From positions 1 through 5,043 of the forward strand of contig JAPLIF010000286.1 of assembly GCA_026389255.1 (NCBI GenBank): a stretch of 5,043 nucleotides of DNA, in the 5' to 3' direction. The first letter of the stretch is position 1; the number at the start of each line of letters is the position of its first letter. The position numbers were made by a program, and so were the translations under genes. The notes beneath the pieces were generated by a model. That model was not told the origin of the DNA, ran no database searches, and saw nothing but the letters and a program-made list of their open reading frames with translations. The DNA comes from Cyanobacteriota bacterium (GTDB lineage: Bacteria; Cyanobacteriota; Cyanobacteriia; PCC-6307; Cyanobiaceae). This document shows, one piece after another, positions 1-5,043 of this stretch.

Positions 1-1498
1 CGCTGGTCTTTTGATGACGTTTGGCGCCGGCCAGCAATTGGAACACTGTGGCGGTGTAGACCTCCTCCGCCTCGGCCCGGCTTCGACCGATGCAAGTCAT
101 GCCAATTTTGCCAAATTCTGAGAGGCAGCCCAGCAAGTGGAAAACGCTGCCTCGCTGTCGCACCGGGTCATAGTGAAGTCCTGCCGCCGCCACGATGTCG
201 ATCAGGTCGACAGGCAGCAGTCCTTGCAGGGCAGGCTCGATCAGCGTGTCAGTGGCGTGGTAGTACAAGTTCCCGCCCGTAGGGGAGACATAGCGGCCGC
301 TGCTTGGATCCAGTTGGCCGCCACTGATGGCATTGAGAGCCATCGTCGGGTGGGTTGTGCCGCCTTGACGTAAATTGATCTCGATCGCTTTGAGCTCCCA
401 TCGATCACCTTGGCGTAGGGCCAGGGCATCGACAGCAAAGCGTTCTAGGGCCCCTTCTGCGGCAAGGGCTTCTCCAACTTTTCGACCCATTTCCATCAGC
501 TGTTGCCGATAGGCCCCATTCGCTGGGAATCGACAGCCCTCATAGGTCTGCCCCTGGGAACCGCCAAGGATCTGCTCATGGGTGGAGAGCAGCCGAACGT
601 CCCCTCCCGGCAGAATGGTTCCCTGCACACTGGGCGACCGCAGTTCATCCCCCCCCTCCAGCCAGGTTTCGACCAGGGCCCCTTGGTTGCTGAGGAGGGT
701 TTGCCATTCCGGGGCTGGCATGGGCAGAACTGCAAGGGCTGCCAGCAGACGTTGTCGCTGCTCCTGCGGTTGACAGCTGTCAAGCCCCAAGGAGCTCAAA
801 TCGAGACAGGCATTTCCCTCGCCGCTGAATCCCTCATTGAGTTTCACGACGACGCGATCGAGGGGCTGTTGTTCTTGCCACAGGGTTGCCGTCGCTTCCG
901 CCAGGGCCGGCAGATCTCTTACTAGGGGACTGCCGGCAGGATGGGGGAGACCGCATCGGCAAAATAATTGCTTGGCCCCCGCTTTGCTGCCCCACCAGCC
1001 CAGGGCCGGATCGGTGCCCAGCAGGGGTATCTGCAGGCGTTCGGATAGTTCTTTCTCCAGTTCGGTGACCACATAGCAAATCAGCACACTTCGACCCGGT
1101 CTCATTTGCTCAGCAATGCGCTCAAGCAACGCCGGACGTTCGAGCAGTTTTTCGGTGAGAGGACGATCGGATGCATCGTCGCAATCAAACAATTGTAGGC
1201 GTCTACGGGCATGGGAAGTGGGTACACCTGGCAGTAGTTCCAATACGGCATCGACGACCAGGTCCGGCAATAATTTGCTAGTTACGTAGACGGCCCTTAC
1301 CCCTGGATGGCTTAGGCGGATCAGGGCAAACAGTTGCCGTTCTTCGTAGTGATGGGCCCCGGTGATTTTACTCATTTCGGCCCGATCCAACGTCAGGGAA
1401 GGAACGACACAAAGGTCGTAGCCCTCGCCATTGAACATCTGCTCTAGGCCCCACTCAGGTTGCAATTGAGCTTGCAGCTCCTTGAAGGTGAGTCTCAT
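1..1498 (-). CDS. PGM1-like ATP-grasp peptide ligase (carboxylate-amine ligase), 3' end cut by window edge
   Basis: An open frame of 499 codons runs from ATG at 1498 to the left edge with no stop. The fold is read as three parts: a pre-ATP-grasp domain (about residues 1-160), an ATP-grasp core (about 165-400) and a PGM1-type C-terminal domain (about 405-490). Visible ATP-grasp signatures are VVVKLNEGFSGEGN (216-229, nucleotide-binding Lys219 and glycine loop), LVETWL (275-280), and the metal-binding stretch FAVDALAL (354-361) followed by KAIEINLRQGGTTHP (370-384), with Asp357, Glu373, Asn375 and Arg377. The C-terminal SVFHLLGCLSEFGKIG (451-466) matches what I remember of the PGM1 C-terminal domain. 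Streptomyces PGM1 joins a non-proteinogenic amino acid to a peptide via an acyl-phosphate. The cyanobacterial substrate is unknown, and no precursor peptide or tailoring gene is in view. The protein should be soluble: no signal peptide or membrane helix is seen. An AGGGA sits 9 bases before the ATG. Family assignment is fairly firm; substrate is not. Only a few C-terminal residues are probably missing. Confidence 0.85.
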   Translation of the reverse strand, partial: MRLTFKELQAQLQPEWGLEQMFNGEGYDLCVVPSLTLDRAEMSKITGAHHYEERQLFALIRLSHPGVRAVYVTSKLLPDLVVDAVLELLPGVPTSHARRRLQLFDCDDASDRPLTEKLLERPALLERIAEQMRPGRSVLICYVVTELEKELSERLQIPLLGTDPALGWWGSKAGAKQLFCRCGLPHPAGSPLVRDLPALAEATATLWQEQQPLDRVVVKLNEGFSGEGNACLDLSSLGLDSCQPQEQRQRLLAALAVLPMPAPEWQTLLSNQGALVETWLEGGDELRSPSVQGTILPGGDVRLLSTHEQILGGSQGQTYEGCRFPANGAYRQQLMEMGRKVGEALAAEGALERFAVDALALRQGDRWELKAIEINLRQGGTTHPTMALNAISGGQLDPSSGRYVSPTGGNLYYHATDTLIEPALQGLLPVDLIDIVAAAGLHYDPVRQRGSVFHLLGCLSEFGKIGMTCIGRSRAEAEEVYTATVFQLLAGAKRHQKTS

Positions 1499-1507
1499 GT
1501 TGATGGT

Positions 1508-1512
1508 TCCCT
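1508..1512 (-). promoter_or_regulatory. Possible ribosome binding site of the PGM1-like gene
   Basis: Read on the minus strand, AGGGA lies 9 bases upstream of the ATG at 1498. It supports that start, together with the N-terminal sequence MRLTFKELQ looking like a normal cytoplasmic N-terminus. The match to the anti-Shine-Dalgarno sequence is partial, so it is weak evidence. Confidence 0.35.
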
Positions 1513-1541
1513 GGTGGAGTCCGGTGAGCTTCCGCTCCATC
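1513..1541 (+). other. Bulged hairpin in the divergent intergenic region
   Basis: The left arm GGTGGAG (1513-1519) pairs with the right arm CTCCATC (1535-1541), with one G-U pair. After a two-base TC bulge, CGG (1522-1524) pairs with CCG (1532-1534) around a 7-base loop. If the SemiSWEET-crcB transcript starts upstream of 1513, this forms in its leader. Its right arm shares bases 1538-1541 with the neighbouring palindrome, so the two structures cannot form together in RNA. There is no U-run after it, so it is not an intrinsic terminator in either direction. Function unknown. Confidence 0.4.
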
Positions 1542-1551
1542 CTGCAGGATG
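1538..1551. promoter_or_regulatory. Perfect 14-bp palindrome, candidate operator between divergent genes
   Basis: CATCCTGCAGGATG reads identically on both strands. It lies 39 bases from the ATG of the PGM1-like gene and 22 bases from the ATG of the SemiSWEET gene. The next bases outward (C1537, A1552) break the symmetry. Such a dyad is what a dimeric repressor or activator would bind, and its position would allow control of both divergent units. As RNA it could fold into a 5-bp stem (CATCC/GGATG) with a TGCA loop. No regulator family can be named from the motif, and I found no convincing -10/-35 pair near it. Confidence 0.4.
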
Positions 1552-1573
1552 AGGCAAAGAGTTTCTTCCAGCC

Positions 1574-1873
1574 ATGGCCCATTCCCCTGCTGTTACTGCG
1601 CTTGGTTACCTGGCTGCCACGTTGACGACCCTGAGCTTTTTCCCCCAAGCGATCAAAACCCTAAGGAGTGGTGATACCACAGCGATCTCGCTGAGGATGT
1701 ATTTACTGCTCAGTGTTGGAATCGCCTGTTGGGGCGTTTATGGCTTCATCATTCACGATGGTCCCGTGATGGTGGCCAACGCCATCACCCTATTGCCGGC
1801 CCTCGTGGTACTCCAGCGCAAGATCACTCAGATGCTTCACAATCGCCAGTCCAGGCGCAACCCTCCAGGATGA
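1574..1873 (+). CDS. SemiSWEET family sugar transporter (PQ-loop, MtN3-like), 99 aa
   Basis: This is a three-helix membrane protein of the usual SemiSWEET length (about 85-100 residues). Helices lie at about 7-26, 41-60 and 64-81. The PQ motif is SFFPQ (21-25) in the first helix. Trp53 and Asn69 are 16 residues apart, the same spacing as the sugar-contacting Trp/Asn pair of characterised bacterial SemiSWEETs. SemiSWEETs homodimerise in the inner membrane and let mono- or disaccharides pass by facilitated diffusion; the sugar cannot be predicted. The charges fit an N-out, C-in topology: none in the N-terminus, Lys28/Arg31 in the first loop, and five basic residues after residue 81. An in-frame stop at 1550-1552 with no start codon in between fixes the ATG at 1574. 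No good Shine-Dalgarno is visible: GAGG at 1551-1554 is 19 bases away. First gene of an operon; its TGA overlaps the ATG of the next gene. Confidence 0.88.
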   Translation: MAHSPAVTALGYLAATLTTLSFFPQAIKTLRSGDTTAISLRMYLLLSVGIACWGVYGFIIHDGPVMVANAITLLPALVVLQRKITQMLHNRQSRRNPPG

Positions 1874-2229
1874 TCCTCAGTCAGGCCCTGCTTGTGGCGG
1901 CCGGAGCTGTGCCGGGAGCTTGGCTGCGCTTTTTGCTGGTGAATCATCTGGCCGACCGTTTGCCCTCCAGGGCCTCGGGCACCTTGATTGTCAATCTGCT
2001 GGCCTGTTTTGCCCTCGGTTGCATCCTTCCCGGTCTGCAGCGTCCCGGTGTACCCCCCGGGGCCAGCCTGTTGCTCGTGACGGGTTTCCTGGGCAGTCTC
2101 AGTACCTTCTCCACCCTGATGGTCGAATTGTTGACGGTCAGGGCCCTTGGACCCCTGGTGAGGTTGGTGCTCGGTTCCCTTGTTGGCGGCTTTCTGGCGT
2201 TGATGGCAGGTCTGGCCCTGGGTCGATGA
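1870..2229 (+). CDS. crcB: Fluoride channel subunit CrcB/Fluc, first of a tandem pair
   Basis: A 119-residue, four-helix protein of the CrcB/Fluc family, which exports toxic fluoride from the cytoplasm as a dual-topology dimer in the inner membrane. Family marks are AAGAVPGAWLRF (10-21, conserved Arg20), GTLIVNLL (37-44, pore Asn42) and TGFLGSLSTFST (71-82), the broken third helix with the central Na+ site. Phe80 matches the first phenylalanine of the pore 'Phe box', but the usual second one (position 83) is Leu. Basic residues cluster in loops 1-2 (Arg30, Arg35) and 3-4 (Arg91, Arg98), predicting N- and C-termini outside. The start is the ATG in the ATGA overlap with the SemiSWEET stop; the frame stays open upstream, but residues before this Met look nothing like CrcB. 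Translation is probably coupled, since there is no strong Shine-Dalgarno. It is expected to pair with the product of the next gene. Confidence 0.9.
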   Translation: MILSQALLVAAGAVPGAWLRFLLVNHLADRLPSRASGTLIVNLLACFALGCILPGLQRPGVPPGASLLLVTGFLGSLSTFSTLMVELLTVRALGPLVRLVLGSLVGGFLALMAGLALGR

Positions 2230-2663
2230 GCCGGATGCCGTTGCCGAAGTCTGATGGGGCCCCACCCCCGGGGAGACCGTTGCCGGGACCGTTGCTGTCC
2301 AGTCTTTTGCTTGTGGCCCTCGGGGCCATAGCCGGCAGTTTGCTGCGCTGGCTTGTGGACGATCTCGCTGTGGTGAATGGGCTCGGGGCGTTTGCGTTGG
2401 GTTGGCTGAGTGCCACGGCCGCCGGCCGCCCCCGGGCCTGGTTGTTGGTCGGGGGTGTGGGGTTTTGCGGTTCGCTGACCTCCTTCAGTGGCTGGATCCT
2501 GGAGTTGCATACCCACATCCAGGGCAGCGGTTGGTGGGTAGCCCTGGCCTGGTGGTTCCTGGAATTATTGGGCGGATTGTGCTTGGCAGCCCTGGGGATG
2601 GGCTTGGGACGGTGGATGCAAAGGCGTTGGCCACCGCAGACGGGGAACCGCCTCAGGCACTGA
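2226..2663 (+). CDS. crcB: Fluoride channel subunit CrcB/Fluc, second and divergent member of the pair
   Basis: A 145-residue CrcB/Fluc homologue beginning at the ATG that overlaps the stop of the first crcB by four bases (a second Met at residue 4 is possible). Residues 1-22 form a proline-rich, basic extension not typical of the family. The core keeps ALGAIAGSLLRW (31-42, Arg41), VVNGLGAFALGW (49-60, pore Asn51) and GFCGSLTSFSGWILE (79-93). The first pore phenylalanine is present (Phe87), but the second is Trp90. The loop before helix 2 is unusually short and acidic (Asp45, Asp46). All K/R outside the helices are on one side: three in the N-terminus, two in loop 2-3 and five in the C-terminal tail. 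This predicts N- and C-termini inside, opposite to its partner. Together they should form an antiparallel heterodimer. The 3' end overlaps the convergent HD gene by 11 bases. Confidence 0.85.
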   Translation: MSRMPLPKSDGAPPPGRPLPGPLLSSLLLVALGAIAGSLLRWLVDDLAVVNGLGAFALGWLSATAAGRPRAWLLVGGVGFCGSLTSFSGWILELHTHIQGSGWWVALAWWFLELLGGLCLAALGMGLGRWMQRRWPPQTGNRLRH

Positions 2664-4740
2664 AGGCTTTGCGCGCCGGAATCGGATAGGCAATGCGCCG
2701 ATGCCGCATCCGTTTCCACACCCGGACGAACGCCCGGATCACCAGCTCCAGTTCGGCCCGACCGATGCCGCTCAGGGCGAGTTGGCCGTCGTTCTGTCGG
2801 GCTTCGACGATGCGGCGCACCATGGCGGCGGCCTCTATTTCATTGGTTCCCGGCGGCAGGGATCGCAGGGCGGCCTCGCAGCCATCGGCCATCATCAATA
2901 TGGCTGTTTCACGGCTGCGGGGAATCGGTCCGGCATAACGAAACCTGGCTTCATCCACGCTTGGGTTCTGCTCCCGTGCTTGATGGAGGAAATAGCCCAT
3001 TTTCAATGTCCCCTGATGTTCCGGGATGAAATCCGAAAGGGGACGGGGTAGGTGATAGCGCCGTGCCAGTCGTAAACCCTCATCAACATGGGCCTGGAGA
3101 ATGGCGGCGCTTGTGAGGGGATCGTTCAGGGTTTCATGGGGGTTGAGGCCCTCCTCCTGGTTCTCGATAAACCATTGAGGACCATGCAGTTTGCCGACAT
3201 CGTGATAGAGGGCGCCGGTACGGATCAGATCCACATCCGCCTGGATGGCCCTTGCGCCCTCTTCGGCCAGGCCGCAGATCATCAGGGTGTGCTCGAAGGT
3301 GCCGGGTGCTTCGGTGGAGAGGCGCCGCAGCAGGGGCCGCTCCAGATCGGCCAATTCCATCAACCGGGCCCGTGTCAGCAGACCGAAGAAACTCTCCATC
3401 AGGGGCGCCAGCAGGAGGCCTGCCATCAACAGTCCACCGACCAGAAGGGATTCGTTGAGCAGATCGCCGTTGCGGGGAAAACGCCCCCCCTCCACTCCCG
3501 CGAAGCTGGCTAATTGCACGCAAACCCATTGCACCACCAAAGCCCCAGCCGGCAGCAACACCGCCAATTGCAGCAGCTGGGCGCGATTGCGTTGACGTCC
3601 GGCTAGGACGGCGGCCAGAGCGGCAAAAAGAACCGCGATGAGAAGGCGACCTTCCAGAATGGAGGTCAGCGGGTAGGGCCACAGCAAGCTGCCTACCGCT
3701 AGCCAGGCCAGTCCGGCCATGGTGCCGAGCCCCTGGGCCAGCAATAGGGTTGGTGGCAGCAGCAGGGCCAAGGGGCTCGCCAAGGGCCCGAGCCACAGTT
3801 TGAAGCCCTGAACCACCAGCAGCATGAAAAGGGCCAGGAGACCCTGGCGCGGTTCCAGGCTGGCGCGCCAGCGGCGCATCATTAACAGCATGGTGATCGT
3901 GGTAACCAGGGCTTCCGCAAAGCGGCTGAACCAGGCCAGGGGCCTCGGCCGTCGATTGATCAGCCCGAAGTAGTCGAGCACATCAAAAACCTTGGGAGTG
4001 ATGCATTCCCCCTGTCGGGTGATGAGATCTCCACGTTGGATGCTGATGGTGGGAAGTCCCTGGCGGCTGACGAGGTCCTCAATGCGCCTCTGGCTCAAGA
4101 AAGGATCGTCCTGCAGGTTGGTGCTGCCCCGCAAACTGGTGACCACCAGCCTGCTGCCAAGGCTCCGGGCCGCTGGCCTTTGGTTCTCCAGTTGCAGTCG
4201 GGCCGCCTGCAGCAGGGTGTGCTCTGCCAGGTTGGCTACCACGCCTTGAATCAGCATGCGACGTTGCGCCTGTTGGACCGCCTGCTCCCAGGCCATCAGG
4301 GCCGGAGGCCGAAGGCCTTGGAGCCAGAGACGTTCTTCACGGCGCAAATTGAGGGAATCGAGCTTGGGTTGGCTATTGCCCATCTCATTGCGTAGTTCCT
4401 CCAGCAGCCCATTGAGTCGGCTCTCAAGAACCAGGTTCTGCCGTTCGTCGACCACCTGAACCCGCGTGCGTGGCAGCATCTGGGTGCGCCGTTCCTCCAA
4501 CGCCGTGTTGTCCATGACGCGGGCATCCTTGGGGGCCAGGACCGTAAAAGGTGACGCCATGCCAACGCGGGGACTGGGCTCTACCAGCCAGGGCCAGCTG
4601 CTGATCAGGGCCACTGTCAGACAGGCGAGGAATAGGGCGGCCAGGCCACCAGCCCGCCAGCGCACCAAGGCCTGACGGGGACGCTCCAGGCGGAGCAGTT
4701 GCCGCCAATAGAGCCGGATGCGCTGCAGGCCCTTTGCCAT
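2653..4740 (-). CDS. 7TM-HD family membrane phosphodiesterase (PgpH/YqfF-like, probable cyclic di-AMP hydrolase), 695 aa
   Basis: Domain order: basic cytoplasmic N-terminus (1-29), one helix (about 30-52), an extracytoplasmic 7TMR-HDED-type domain (about 53-265, ending in RGDLITRQGECITPK at 236-250), a seven-helix block (about 268-455) and a cytoplasmic HD domain (about 475-680). HD metal-ligand candidates are His484 (TFEHT), His513-Asp514 (LYHDVGK), His551 (LQAHVDEG), His575 (PEHQGT) and Asp619 (MMADG). In Listeria PgpH and Bacillus homologues this architecture hydrolyses cyclic di-AMP to pApA, affecting potassium and osmotic balance; the length is close to theirs. The family HHGT motif reads HQGT here, so one second-sphere or metal histidine is Gln576. 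The ATG at 4740 gives a complete N-terminal helix with basic flank; no Shine-Dalgarno is visible. It diverges from folD by 68 bases and converges on crcB2. Substrate is inferred from family, not from context. Confidence 0.88.
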   Translation of the reverse strand: MAKGLQRIRLYWRQLLRLERPRQALVRWRAGGLAALFLACLTVALISSWPWLVEPSPRVGMASPFTVLAPKDARVMDNTALEERRTQMLPRTRVQVVDERQNLVLESRLNGLLEELRNEMGNSQPKLDSLNLRREERLWLQGLRPPALMAWEQAVQQAQRRMLIQGVVANLAEHTLLQAARLQLENQRPAARSLGSRLVVTSLRGSTNLQDDPFLSQRRIEDLVSRQGLPTISIQRGDLITRQGECITPKVFDVLDYFGLINRRPRPLAWFSRFAEALVTTITMLLMMRRWRASLEPRQGLLALFMLLVVQGFKLWLGPLASPLALLLPPTLLLAQGLGTMAGLAWLAVGSLLWPYPLTSILEGRLLIAVLFAALAAVLAGRQRNRAQLLQLAVLLPAGALVVQWVCVQLASFAGVEGGRFPRNGDLLNESLLVGGLLMAGLLLAPLMESFFGLLTRARLMELADLERPLLRRLSTEAPGTFEHTLMICGLAEEGARAIQADVDLIRTGALYHDVGKLHGPQWFIENQEEGLNPHETLNDPLTSAAILQAHVDEGLRLARRYHLPRPLSDFIPEHQGTLKMGYFLHQAREQNPSVDEARFRYAGPIPRSRETAILMMADGCEAALRSLPPGTNEIEAAAMVRRIVEARQNDGQLALSGIGRAELELVIRAFVRVWKRMRHRRIAYPIPARKAFSA

Positions 4741-4808
4741 GCAGGCAGGCTAGCCAGCTGCCGGATTGCCCTTGGCATTGCATGCTGGATTGAGACTGAC
4801 CCTTCCCT
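4741..4808. promoter_or_regulatory. Divergent spacer between the HD gene and folD
   Basis: These 68 bases must carry the start signals of both divergent genes unless promoters lie inside the coding regions. I see no convincing -35/-10 pair and no Shine-Dalgarno before either ATG. Two small inverted repeats are present. GGCAG (4744-4748) faces CTGCC (4758-4762) around an 8-bp palindrome GGCTAGCC (4748-4755), immediately before the HD start codon. An imperfect dyad, ATTGCC (4765-4770) and GGCATT (4774-4779), pairs at five of six positions. Either could be a protein site or chance in G+C-rich DNA. Confidence 0.4.
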
Positions 4809-5043
4809 ATGGCCACCGTTCTGGACGGGAAACTTCTGGCCGCCTCCATTGAGCAGCGCCTGGCCGCCGTGATCAGCGCCGGCCAGGGCAGGGCCGGCCG
4901 GCCACCTGGATTGGCGGTTCTGCGGGTTGGGGAGGATCCGGCCAGTGGCGTTTATGTGGCCAATAAAGAAAAAGCCTGTGGCCGGGTCGGCATCCGCAGC
5001 TTTGTCCACCATCTGCCGGCGGAGACCCCCCACCCCAGGCTGG
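4809..5043 (+). CDS. folD: FolD, methylenetetrahydrofolate dehydrogenase/cyclohydrolase, N-terminal 78 residues
   Basis: The N-terminal part of the bifunctional cytosolic enzyme that interconverts 5,10-methylene-, 5,10-methenyl- and 10-formyl-tetrahydrofolate, using NADP(H), for purine and formyl-methionine supply. The diagnostic stretch is [20 protein letters not shown] (39-58). It contains the YxxxK pair (Tyr49, Lys53), where the lysine is the catalytic residue in characterised FolD/MTHFD, plus conserved Ser46, Lys55 and Cys57. The family usually has Gln or a larger residue after that serine; here it is Gly47. The beginning [10 protein letters not shown] (5-14) is also typical. An in-frame stop at 4797-4799 with no start after it until 4809 fixes the ATG. 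The frame is open to the right edge; about three quarters of the protein (NADP-binding domain) lies outside. No Shine-Dalgarno is visible, which is common in cyanobacteria. Confidence 0.95.
   Translation, partial: MATVLDGKLLAASIEQRLAAVISAGQGRAGRPPGLAVLRVGEDPASGVYVANKEKACGRVGIRSFVHHLPAETPHPRL

Noticed and set aside
381..388. HIP1-like octamer (TCGATCGC; also GCGATCGA at 854-861), a repeat common in many cyanobacteria
   Set aside because: Each differs from GCGATCGC by one base, and no perfect copy was found in the window.
503..925. Open frame of 140 codons on the plus strand
   Set aside because: It lies fully antisense to the PGM1-like gene, whose ATP-grasp motifs are clear. It has no recognisable domain and is typical of shadow frames in G+C-rich DNA.
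1499..1573. Possible fluoride riboswitch (GATGGTTCC at 1502-1510 resembles the 5' part of the crcB motif) upstream of the crcB operon
   Set aside because: The closing P1 stem is absent, and the pseudoknot partner expected for GGTTC is not found downstream. The 3' conserved block (CTGATG followed by pairing to the loop) is replaced by GGATGAGGC, which does not complement it.
1729..1869. Upstream extension of the first crcB frame to an ATG at 1729
   Set aside because: The extra 47 residues have no CrcB similarity and lie inside the SemiSWEET gene in another frame. The ATG at 1870 gives the normal family N-terminus.
1920..2225. Upstream extension of the second crcB frame to an ATG at 1920
   Set aside because: It would overlap most of the first crcB in another frame and add about 100 unrelated residues. 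The ATGA start at 2226 gives a sensible Fluc-length protein.
1944..2516. Open frames of 190 and 193 codons on the minus strand opposite the crcB pair (also 2138-2719)
   Set aside because: They are antisense to two well-recognised crcB genes, are rich in Gln/Pro/Arg/Thr as expected from reversed hydrophobic codons, and show no known motif.
3134..3796. Open frame of 220 codons on the minus strand and another of 141 codons on the plus strand (3088-3513)
   Set aside because: Both overlap the HD gene in other frames, and neither has a domain or start signal. The composition is that of frame-shifted translation of the true gene.

Overview
The window is G+C-rich, almost fully coding, and looks like chromosomal DNA of a unicellular cyanobacterium of the Synechococcus/Cyanobium type. 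This rests on the gene complement: a PGM1-type ATP-grasp ligase, two tandem crcB genes, and a 7TM-HD phosphodiesterase divergent from folD. The organism call is an inference from gene families and style, not from a marker gene.

Layout from left to right. (1) A minus-strand gene fills positions 1-1498 and runs off the left edge. It encodes a PGM1-like ATP-grasp peptide/carboxylate-amine ligase that is nearly complete at its C-terminus. (2) A 75-base divergent intergenic region (1499-1573) holds a perfect 14-bp palindrome and an overlapping bulged hairpin. (3) A tightly coupled plus-strand operon follows: a SemiSWEET sugar transporter (1574-1873), CrcB/Fluc subunit 1 (1870-2229) and CrcB/Fluc subunit 2 (2226-2663). 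Each junction is a 4-base ATGA overlap. (4) A minus-strand 695-residue 7TM-HD phosphodiesterase of the PgpH/YqfF type (2653-4740) overlaps the end of crcB2 tail-to-tail by 11 bases. (5) A 68-base divergent spacer (4741-4808) precedes (6) the start of folD on the plus strand, which is cut off by the right edge after 78 residues.

The two CrcB proteins very probably form one antiparallel heterodimeric fluoride channel. Their charge distributions predict opposite membrane orientations, and each has lost the second pore phenylalanine, in a different way. Co-translation with a SemiSWEET is unusual and may link fluoride and sugar handling, or may be simple operon hitch-hiking. The HD protein is expected to hydrolyse cyclic di-AMP, the osmotic/potassium second messenger, and FolD supplies one-carbon folates. 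No functional link between these two and the transporter operon is visible. There are no mobile elements, tRNA or rRNA genes, or CRISPR arrays.
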